In this document: one piece after another, positions 24,042-29,982 of the stretch
How the letters are laid out: the number at the start of each line of letters is the position of its first letter
Numbering within the stretch: the stretch's first letter is position 1
NCBI GenBank assembly: GCA_028697145.1
Contig: JAQVFR010000025.1
Span: forward strand, 1-34,392
From: Actinomycetota bacterium
GTDB taxonomy: Bacteria; Actinomycetota; Geothermincolia; Geothermincolales; RBG-13-55-18
DNA: 34,392 nucleotides
Direction of reading: 5' to 3'
Translations under genes and position numbers: made by a program
Notes under the pieces: generated by a model
The model's database searches: none
Seen by the model: the letters and a program-made list of their open reading frames with translations, nothing else
Told to the model about the DNA's origin: nothing

Positions 24042-25151
24042 TTAGAAGCGGCGGCGTCCCTTGTACATATGCAGGGGCATGTAGGCCAGGCCGCGGGCGC
24101 GCGCGAGGGGCGTGTCGGACAGCATGAAGAACAGCAGGTTCGCGGGGGTGTAAGAGCGGGACCTGTGGCCGGGCAGGGCCTGGACCGGCAGGGCACGATG
24201 GAAAGCCTTCATCGCGGCGTAGGAGGGGAGCACGGAAGCAAGCGTGCCCGCGGGGATGGAGAAGCCCTCGTTCATCTCGGCCAGGTAACGCAGACCGGGG
24301 CCCACGAAGCTGCATACCTTCCAGCGCCGACACCATCCTTCCAGCGCCTCCCAGTCCACCTCGTGCCTTCGCGTTATCTCCAGGACGTCGCGGAACTTGA
24401 TCAGCCGCGCGTAGCGGTGGTTCACCGCCGCGTCGAGCAAGGTCGTGATCACCAGGTGCTCCGGGCTCATGGCCCATGAGGGCATCCCCTCCAGCTCCAC
24501 CGGGGCCGCCTCGGCCCACAGGTCCTCCGCGCGGAAGGCGGTACGGCGTTCGTACTCCTCGGGCCAGTGCATGCCGACGTGTATGTCGATCTCCATGGCG
24601 GTCTCGCTTCCTTCTACGGGCAGCGAGTACACGGTGCAAGCGGGGGCGGGGACGAAGGCGGGACGCCCGGGGGCGGGGGTGAAACCGGCCGCGAGCAGGA
24701 CGTCGTTAAGCGCCGCCAGTGACGAACGCTCCACCAGCAGGTCAAGGTCCTTGAAGGTGCGGGCACCCTTCCTCTCGAAGGTGGCGGAAGCGAGATAGAA
24801 CCCCTTGAGCGGGATCGCGCGGATACCGGCTCTATCCAGCGCGCCCAGTGCCTTCAGCGCACCGTAGTGGATGAGGGCGGTGCGAGCCATCTCCCGGGCA
24901 TGGACCCGCGACCACCTCTCCAGGAGTTGCGGCGGCAGGGTCAAAGGGAAGCCCGATGCGGAACAGTCCACGGCGACCGTGTGCAGGAGGGATTCCATTT
25001 CATGGTAGGCGGCGTTCTCCTCCAGCCTGCCGGTCTCACGGACGTCGACGTCCGACGCCGACTCCGCGATGCGGCTGGCCCGTACCGCTTCCCCGTAGCG
25101 GTAGGCCACCGCGTCCAGGAGGAACGTATCGGCGCGGTCATCCGCGTGCAT
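24042..25151 (-). CDS. Nucleotidyltransferase-family protein (NTP_transf_5 / PF14907-like)
   Basis: About 369 residues from ATG 25151; earlier in-frame starts (TTG 25169, ATG 25196) are possible. The core AIPLKGFYLASATFERKG and ARTFKDLDLLVERSSL is the nucleotidyltransferase active-site region, with the paired Asp of DLDLLV as metal ligands. A second block, AMEIDIHVGMHWP, supplies the third acidic strand, and HLVITTLLDAAVNHRYARLI and KFRDVLEI follow as in this family. Members occur in lasso peptide clusters of Bacillota and in polysaccharide loci; the acceptor is unknown. It is divergent from the B2-PqqD-kinase-radical SAM operon, which makes it a likely sixth member of that pathway. Confidence 0.85.
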   Translation of the reverse strand: MHADDRADTFLLDAVAYRYGEAVRASRIAESASDVDVRETGRLEENAAYHEMESLLHTVAVDCSASGFPLTLPPQLLERWSRVHAREMARTALIHYGALKALGALDRAGIRAIPLKGFYLASATFERKGARTFKDLDLLVERSSLAALNDVLLAAGFTPAPGRPAFVPAPACTVYSLPVEGSETAMEIDIHVGMHWPEEYERRTAFRAEDLWAEAAPVELEGMPSWAMSPEHLVITTLLDAAVNHRYARLIKFRDVLEITRRHEVDWEALEGWCRRWKVCSFVGPGLRYLAEMNEGFSIPAGTLASVLPSYAAMKAFHRALPVQALPGHRSRSYTPANLLFFMLSDTPLARARGLAYMPLHMYKGRRRF

Positions 25152-25535
25152 CTGCGCCCCGGGTTTCAATCCTCCCCGGGCATGTTTTGTGGGCACTTTG
25201 CCGCCGGCCTTTCGTTTCCCCCCACTCCATCAAAACCGTATATTGAGTCCCTACGGGGAATCCGCGGGGATGATACACCCACCATTTATTTCCTACTGTG
25301 GTTTACGTCATATGCCCTGGAAATATGAGAGAAAATCTGGAAATAGGTAACTTGGGGCGCGAACGGCGCCGCCGGGGGGGTGAAAGGCTGCTTCGCTGAC
25401 AGGCGGTAAGTAATGAGAGGGCTTTCGATTGCCGGGACGGCCGGGCGCCGCTTGCGGACAAATGCGGCACTGCCTGTCCGGTTCCGCGTGCGTCCGCCGC
25501 TGCCCCTGAAAACCCCCATGGTTTATACTTGGTGC
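25152..25535. promoter_or_regulatory. Divergent control region with a -10 box suited to a leaderless mRNA
   Basis: This 384-base gap holds no convincing gene. TATACT at 25524-25529 lies exactly six bases before ATG 25536, so transcription would begin at the A of the start codon. No Shine-Dalgarno site precedes that ATG, which agrees with a leaderless mRNA, a common mode in Actinomycetota. No clear -35 box is seen. A moderately A+T-rich stretch at 25270-25350 could hold the promoter for the divergent gene. Confidence 0.45.
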
Positions 25536-25958
25536 ATGAAAGAGACACAACAGTCCTGGTTGCTCGAGATGTGGAATATAAAGGTAAACAAGTGGCGCGA
25601 GGCGGTACGCGTCTACGCGCGTTCCGGTGCCGCCCTGCTGCGCGCCTTTATCTCCCCGGCGCTGGAGATGCGCGGGCTGGAACGCCGGCTGGCGGGAAGG
25701 CGCGGAGCGTGCGAGGAAGAGGTGCTGCGACGTAGCGGCAAATGGTTCGCCCTCCTGGACAAGGCGGGCTTGCGGCCGTCCTGCCTGGTGCGCTCGCTGA
25801 CCCTGGCGCGCGTGCTGCGCGAGGAAGGCCACGATGCCCACCTGGTTTTCGGCGTGCGCTCAGGCAACGGAGACGTGGAGGGACATTGCTGGGTCGCGGT
25901 GGACGGAAGGCCCCTCACCGAGGCGCCGCGCAGCTTCAAGGAGCTGAAGAATGGTTAA
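25536..25958 (+). CDS. Lasso-type B2 leader peptidase (transglutaminase-like)
   Basis: 140 residues from ATG 25536, the usual length of stand-alone B2 proteins. The Cys-His-Asp triad is visible: Cys83 in RPSCLVRSLTLARVLREEGH, His117 in VEGHCWVAVDG and Asp123 in the same motif. The pattern SCLxRSLxLxxxLxxxGxxxxLxxGVR is diagnostic of the lasso peptide B2 family (PF13471), which removes leader peptides after the Thr-rich leader end. A small oddity is Cys118 where Ala is usual in the His motif. It overlaps the PqqD-like gene by 8 bases. No ribosome site; likely leaderless first gene of the operon. Confidence 0.88.
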   Translation: MKETQQSWLLEMWNIKVNKWREAVRVYARSGAALLRAFISPALEMRGLERRLAGRRGACEEEVLRRSGKWFALLDKAGLRPSCLVRSLTLARVLREEGHDAHLVFGVRSGNGDVEGHCWVAVDGRPLTEAPRSFKELKNG

Positions 25959-26262
25959 GAAAGCAGGTGGCGCGCCCGGGCTCGGCCCGCTGTCCAGGCT
26001 CCGGCGCGTCGAGGGCGTAGCCTGGCGGGTGATCGGGGAAGAGGCGGTCCTGGTCAACGTGCGCAGCGACGAGGTCATGCACCTCAACAGCGCCGCCTCG
26101 TTCCTGTGGTCCAGCCTGGACGGAAGGGCGTCGCTCGAGGAGATAGCGCTGTCCATGACGGGGCAATACGACGTGGACGCCGACACGGCGCTGTCCGACA
26201 GCGTGGCATTCGCGTCAGAGCTCGTGGAACAGGGAGCGGCAGAGGTTGTCGAGCCGGGCTAG
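25951..26262 (+). CDS. PqqD-like leader-peptide-binding protein (lasso B1 / RRE type)
   Basis: 103 residues, ATG 25951 with AAGGAG upstream inside the B2 gene. It follows the PqqD fold: three strands (VAWRVIGEEAVLVNVRSDEV), the MHLNSAASFLWSSLDG helix and a C-terminal helical pair ending LVEQGAAEVVEPG. PqqD-fold proteins bind the leader of precursor peptides by beta-strand pairing and hand them to the peptidase and modifying enzymes. Being stand-alone and overlapping the B2 gene, it corresponds to B1 of split lasso systems. Its expected ligand is the YEKPQM region of the peptide at 28223. Confidence 0.88.
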   Translation: MVKKAGGAPGLGPLSRLRRVEGVAWRVIGEEAVLVNVRSDEVMHLNSAASFLWSSLDGRASLEEIALSMTGQYDVDADTALSDSVAFASELVEQGAAEVVEPG

Positions 26263-27148
26263 GACCTACCTCATCGCCGGGCTGCGCCTGAAGATAATCT
26301 CGTCCGTGGGGGAAGCGGCCACCTTTCTGCCGCCAGTCATGGACGCTTTCGTCACCTCGGGGACGGAGGCGGCCGACCTCACCATAACCCTTTACTACGA
26401 CGAGGAGGCGCAGGCCGACCCCCTGCGCCGCTTCTTTCCCCCGCAGTTCATGATGGAGATCCGCGACGGCGGGTTTTCCTTCGACGGCATGGAGGGCAGG
26501 AGAAAGCGCCTGGGGCTTGTATCCGCCGGGTGCGCCGGCGCGGAGATGGGGCTTCCTCTCCTGGACACCGCCTGGCGCATTAGCGAGGAAGAGGAGGCGT
26601 TGCGGGAAGCCCTGCAGGCTTTCGTGCGGGCCTGCCTGCAGTGCCGCCTCCTGCAGGAAGGCGGCACCCTCGTGCACGCCGCCGCTATCGACTGGGAGGG
26701 GGACGGTTTCGCGTTCGCCGGCCATACCCGGGCCGGCAAGACAACCCTCAGCCGCGGTTTCGCCGCGGAGTGCGTGCTGGGGGACGACCTGGCGGCGGTG
26801 GGCAGGGGCCCGCGAGGCTTCACGCTTTACGGCACGCCCTGGCCGGGGAGGGAAGGGGGGATAGTCGCCTACGGAGGGGTGCCGCTGCGGGCCGTATTCA
26901 ACCTCCACCCCGAGATGGACACCGGCCTCTATCGCCAGTCTCCCGGGGAGGCCCTGGCCGACCTGGCCGCGAACGCGCCCCGGCTCGGGTACGGTGGAGA
27001 GGAAAGCAAGCTCCTGGGAGTATTTTCAAGTTTGGTCGAGACCGTCCCGATATACAGATTGAGCTTGAGACTGGGCGATGACGCAGCTGTCTATCTGCGG
27101 CGTGTCTCGGCGGAGGAAGGTGAAGGGCAATGGAGAAGACCGACCTAG
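26246..27148 (+). CDS. HPr-kinase-like (HprK-type) kinase of a peptide-modification cluster
   Basis: 300 residues from TTG 26246, with GGAG and GAGG just upstream; it overlaps the PqqD gene by 17 bases. The N-terminal half is unconserved, while the C-terminal half has FAFAGHTRAGKTTLSRGF, a P-loop (159-166), followed by CVLGDDLAAV, the acidic pair of the HPr kinase fold. Kinases of this type in paeninodin-like lasso clusters phosphorylate the C-terminal Ser of the precursor (established for that class). A true HPr kinase role is unlikely because the P-loop GHTRAGKT differs from GxSGxGKS and no PTS gene is near. Substrate here is inferred to be the cluster peptide. Confidence 0.82.
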   Translation: MSSRARTYLIAGLRLKIISSVGEAATFLPPVMDAFVTSGTEAADLTITLYYDEEAQADPLRRFFPPQFMMEIRDGGFSFDGMEGRRKRLGLVSAGCAGAEMGLPLLDTAWRISEEEEALREALQAFVRACLQCRLLQEGGTLVHAAAIDWEGDGFAFAGHTRAGKTTLSRGFAAECVLGDDLAAVGRGPRGFTLYGTPWPGREGGIVAYGGVPLRAVFNLHPEMDTGLYRQSPGEALADLAANAPRLGYGGEESKLLGVFSSLVETVPIYRLSLRLGDDAAVYLRRVSAEEGEGQWRRPT

Positions 27149-28233
27149 AATTCGTGGACAGGATCTTCCAGGAAAGCGTACCGTATTCGGGCAGCCTGGA
27201 ATTGACCCACCGCTGCAATCTCGCCTGCCGGCACTGCTACCAGTTTTCGCCCGGGGACCGGAGCGAACTGGGCACTGGGCAGTGGATGAAGGTCATGCAG
27301 GAACTCGCTTCGGCCGGCTGCCTTTTCCTGGCCTTCACCGGGGGGGAGCCGCTCTTGCGCGAGGACCTGCCGGAGCTTATCCGCGCCGCCGCCGCCATGC
27401 GCTACGCGATCACCCTGCAGACCAACGCCGTGCTCCTGGGGGAGGCCGATGCCCGCATGCTGGGGGATATGCCCACGGTGAGGGTGGACGTGAGCGTCTA
27501 CGGTGCAAGGCCGGAGACGCACGACCGCCTGACGGGCATGCGGGGCTCCTTCGCCGCAACGCGCCGCGCCCTGGAGCTGCTGCGCGAAAACGGGGTCCCG
27601 GTGCTGCTCAAGGTCACGGTCGGCGACTTCAACTTCGGCGAGATCGAGGACATCGCGCTCATGGCCGACGGCCTGGGCGTCAAGGCCGTGTTCTCGTCCC
27701 TTATCTTTCCCCGCAACGACCGCGACGCGGCGCCCACCTCGCTGCGCCTGGAGGACGCGGAACTGGAGCGCTTTATAGATTTCGACGCGCGCTACATGCT
27801 GGACAACATGGGCGAGCTCATGGGGGTCGATGCGGGGGAGCTGGCGTACCCAGACCTTGTCGACTACCTTCACAAGTGCGCCATAGACCCCGCCCGGGTG
27901 CGGAGCGAACATCGGCGCTACTGCGGCGGCGGCAGCACCGTGTTCGCCATCAATCCCTACGGGGACGTATATCCTTGTGTCGCCTTCCCCCTTGTGGTAG
28001 GAAATATCTTGCAGTATAGTTTCGTCGAGATATGGAAGAAATCTCCGGAGCTTCTGCGCCTCAGGGCCCAGGAGGACGAGCTTCCCCGGGAATGCAGGGA
28101 GTGCGACCTCCTGGACAGATGCGCGATATGCAGGGCGCTGTCTTTCCTCGAGGGAGGAGAGGCGATGGCCTTCAGCAGGGAGAGGTGCAGGCAGACACGT
28201 GCTCTAGTAAAGGTGCTCGCGGATGAAGGATGA
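27130..28233 (+). CDS. Radical SAM/SPASM enzyme of the lasso-like cluster
   Basis: 367 residues, ATG 27130 with GAAGG upstream, overlapping the kinase gene by 19 bases. Radical SAM motif LTHRCNLACRHC (Cys29, Cys33, Cys36) and FTGGEPLLREDL are near the N-terminus. The SPASM part has cysteines 250, 265, 283, 322, 325, 331, 334 and 353, around GSTVFAINPYGDVYPCVAFP and ECRECDLLDRCAICRAL, consistent with two auxiliary [4Fe-4S] clusters. The fold is close to PqqE and sactipeptide or ranthipeptide maturases, which form C-C or thioether bonds. No N-terminal RRE is fused; leader binding is probably left to the PqqD protein. The precursor gene overlaps its 3' end by 11 bases. Confidence 0.9.
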   Translation: MEKTDLEFVDRIFQESVPYSGSLELTHRCNLACRHCYQFSPGDRSELGTGQWMKVMQELASAGCLFLAFTGGEPLLREDLPELIRAAAAMRYAITLQTNAVLLGEADARMLGDMPTVRVDVSVYGARPETHDRLTGMRGSFAATRRALELLRENGVPVLLKVTVGDFNFGEIEDIALMADGLGVKAVFSSLIFPRNDRDAAPTSLRLEDAELERFIDFDARYMLDNMGELMGVDAGELAYPDLVDYLHKCAIDPARVRSEHRRYCGGGSTVFAINPYGDVYPCVAFPLVVGNILQYSFVEIWKKSPELLRLRAQEDELPRECRECDLLDRCAICRALSFLEGGEAMAFSRERCRQTRALVKVLADEG

Positions 28234-28375
28234 TTCAGGCGACAGGAAGGCATACGAGAAGCCGCAGATGAGCGTGATGCGCATAAACCGCTTCTTCTTC
28301 GGCTCATGCATGGAATTGTGGCCAAACTGTTATTCGCAGTACATGTTCGTGTCGGGCGCCGCGTCGTGCCGCTGA
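28223..28375 (+). CDS. 50-residue candidate RiPP precursor with a lasso-type YxxPxM leader motif
   Basis: ATG 28223 lies inside the end of the radical SAM gene, with AAGGTG seven bases upstream. The peptide starts MKDDSGDRKAYEKPQM, and the YEKPQM box (Tyr11, Pro14, Met16) matches the YxxPxL motif that PqqD/B1 proteins recognise in lasso leaders. The second half contains FFFGSCMELWPNC and then YSQYMFVSGAASCR, with Cys29, Cys36 and Cys49, one Trp and many aromatics, unlike the charged leader. It ends Ser-Cys-Arg. All five plus-strand genes overlap, so peptide and enzymes are translationally coupled. Family not recognised; the cleavage site and bonds are unknown. It could be a fragment of a larger protein, but SD, overlap and motif argue for a precursor. 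Confidence 0.72.
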   Translation: MKDDSGDRKAYEKPQMSVMRINRFFFGSCMELWPNCYSQYMFVSGAASCR

Positions 28376-28387
28376 GCGCGTGCCGCG

Positions 28388-28400
28388 CCGCCATTGGCGG
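28388..28400 (+). terminator. Weak hairpin after the precursor gene
   Basis: CCGCC and GGCGG pair around ATT, 12 bases after the stop. Only 5 bp and no U-tract; offered as the best candidate for the end of the operon. Confidence 0.25.
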
Positions 28401-28620
28401 TATCCCCTGAACCTCTCGACATTTCCCGCACGGGAGCGGCGCTGTTCACCCTGGCAGAGCAGTCCGCGCCCCCGCCCCCCATGCGGTGTCCCTCCCGGGT
28501 GATCGGGTATTAACCGGCGCCCCACCCACCCCCCCAAATGCGCCGCCGGCATCCCAGATGTCCCGAATCCCGGATTTTTGTGTCATTATCGCGGCTTTTG
28601 GCCGTTAATAGTGGTGGAGA

Positions 28621-28750
28621 CAAAGAAAGGCGGCGAAAGCCCACAAAGGATTCAGGCGACAAAAGGTTTCTCGCGATAACGTAGGAGGCGAGGAAAAGCC
28701 GGCAAAACCGTAGCCCGCAAAGCGTTCCTGCAAAAGCGTGGCCGACGAAG
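28621..28750 (+). repeat. Degenerate GCxAAA-type tract of about nine units, possible structured RNA
   Basis: About nine units of 12-17 bases repeat a [C/G]GCxAAA theme, for example GGCGGCGAAAG, GGCGACAAAAGG, CCGGCAAAACCG, CCCGCAAAGCG and CTGCAAAAGCG. The unit is too degenerate for a CRISPR and has no constant spacer. A perfect 10-bp hairpin follows at once. It may be the body of a noncoding RNA or a protein-binding array; no known riboswitch class could be matched by eye. Confidence 0.4.
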
Positions 28751-28751
28751 A

Positions 28752-28775
28752 GAGGCCGCCCGGACGGGCGGCCTC
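28752..28775. terminator. Perfect 10-bp hairpin
   Basis: GAGGCCGCCC (28752-28761), loop GGAC, GGGCGGCCTC (28766-28775). No U-tract; similar in build to the hairpin at 8367-8389. Confidence 0.5.
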
Positions 28776-28866
28776 GCCGTCTGTGAGAACCGGTTCGTTC
28801 CGTATAGTCCAGCTTTCGGCCCGCGGGTCATGACGTATGCGATACACTCCGTGGGGCCGGGGACGA

Positions 28867-28872
28867 TATAAT
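28867..28872 (+). promoter_or_regulatory. TATAAT -10 box of the gene at 28931
   Basis: A perfect TATAAT 58 bases before the start codon; a weak -35 (TACACT, 18-base spacer) is possible. The leader ends in GGAGGGAAT before ATG. Confidence 0.5.
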
Positions 28873-28930
28873 CTTTGAGAAAGCAAAAACTGGCAAGGAC
28901 CCTTTTCGGACAAGACAGCGCGGAGGGAAT

Positions 28931-29866
28931 ATGGGCGGCCTGACCGGAAAGTTCGGGCTGGGCGGAGGGTTTGCCGGCCGCAGGGGACCTGGGTGGCCGG
29001 TGGCTGCCGCGATTATCTTGTTGAGCGTGCTGGTGATAGCCAGCTTTTTCCTCTACCTGTCGAGGCTCTCGGGCGCTTCCTCCGGCGAGAACGATGCGGG
29101 CGGTCAGACCTTCACCCGGGACAGGGAGCGGATCGGCGCCCCCGAGAACGTCACGGTGACCGTCGATAAAGGCGCCACGGTAAGCTGGGAGGGCGAGGAT
29201 GACGTACGCATCATCGGATACAACATCTACCGTTACAAGGCGGGCGACGATCCCGGCAGCAAGGTGAACGCCGCCATCATCTCCGACACGGTGTACCACG
29301 ACGACGAGGGGACCATGTTCAACAGCTACGCCGTGGCGACGGTGGACGCCAGCGGCAGGGAGGGCGTCATGTCCGAGCCCGTGGCGGCGGTGCTGGAGCC
29401 GGCGTCTCTTTCCGGGCTGGCTCCCACCCGCGAGCCAGAAAAGGTGGAGGACGTGACCTTCAAGGGACCGCCCGAACAGAGCCTGCCGCCGACCCTCGTC
29501 GGCAGTACCGCCGAAGGCATGAGTTATAACGGGGTCTGGTACAAGGAACACTACGCGGACGTGACGGGCGGCGTGATCATGGTCACTCCTTATTACGGCG
29601 ACAGCGTGAGCTACACCTTCACCGGCGACAACGTCGCGGTGATATCGACCCGGCACTGGAACTACGGCATCATGGACGTATATATCGACGGCGAGCTGCG
29701 GCAGCAGGTGGACCTGTACTCGGCGCAGGTGAAGGTGAGGGACACCGTCTTCACCGCCACGGGGCTGGGGCCAGGCGCCCACACTGTCAAGCTGGTATGC
29801 ACCGGGAGCAAGAACCCCGACGCCGACTTCACCTTCATCAACCTCGAGGCCCTGCAGATCAAGTAG
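28931..29866 (+). CDS. Membrane-anchored fibronectin type III plus beta-sandwich surface protein
   Basis: 311 residues, ATG 28931 after GGAGGG. A short basic N-terminus precedes one membrane helix (VAAAIILLSVLVIASFFLYL, about 26-45). Residues 68-155 form an FnIII-like domain (ENVTVTVDKGATVSWEG, then IIGYNIYRYKAGDD). The C-terminal part from about 195 is a galactose-binding-like beta sandwich: VSYTFTGDNVAVIS, then MDVYIDGELRQQVDLYSAQV and HTVKLVCTG. The same kind of sandwich forms the protein at 31679. It is convergent with a Wzc-type kinase gene and probably sits on the cell surface, perhaps binding polysaccharide. Confidence 0.82.
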   Translation: MGGLTGKFGLGGGFAGRRGPGWPVAAAIILLSVLVIASFFLYLSRLSGASSGENDAGGQTFTRDRERIGAPENVTVTVDKGATVSWEGEDDVRIIGYNIYRYKAGDDPGSKVNAAIISDTVYHDDEGTMFNSYAVATVDASGREGVMSEPVAAVLEPASLSGLAPTREPEKVEDVTFKGPPEQSLPPTLVGSTAEGMSYNGVWYKEHYADVTGGVIMVTPYYGDSVSYTFTGDNVAVISTRHWNYGIMDVYIDGELRQQVDLYSAQVKVRDTVFTATGLGPGAHTVKLVCTGSKNPDADFTFINLEALQIK

Positions 29867-29924
29867 TGCCGCGGCCCGGCGGCGGGCGCCGGCGCGGTGG
29901 CCGGTACGTTCTCACGGTTCTCTC

Positions 29925-29940
29925 GGCCCGCGCACGGGCC
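29925..29940. terminator. Hairpin between convergent genes
   Basis: GGCCCG and CGGGCC pair around CGCA in the 116-base gap between convergent genes; possible bidirectional terminator, no U-tract. Confidence 0.4.
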
Positions 29941-29982
29941 CGGCCGGCCGTTGACCGGTGTGGGGGATAACCGCTGGCCCGA

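Larger units (their letters stand above)
28401..28930. other. Non-coding gap with a degenerate repeat tract, hairpin and promoter
   Basis: No gene is supported in these 530 bases. From 28401 to 28610 I see only C-rich sequence with a T-run at 28575-28579 (after CCCGGA). The tract at 28621-28750, the hairpin at 28752-28775 and a -10 box at 28867 are listed separately. Confidence 0.6.

Noticed and set aside
24042-28375. Ordinary lasso peptide cluster
   Set aside because: No asparagine-synthetase-like cyclase is present in the window, and a radical SAM/SPASM enzyme is embedded in the operon.
28621-28775. Cyclic-di-GMP (GEMM) riboswitch, suggested by GCAAAACC and CGCAAAGC
   Set aside because: The two conserved segments are only a few bases apart, leaving no room for the required stem-loop between them, and the receptor side is missing.
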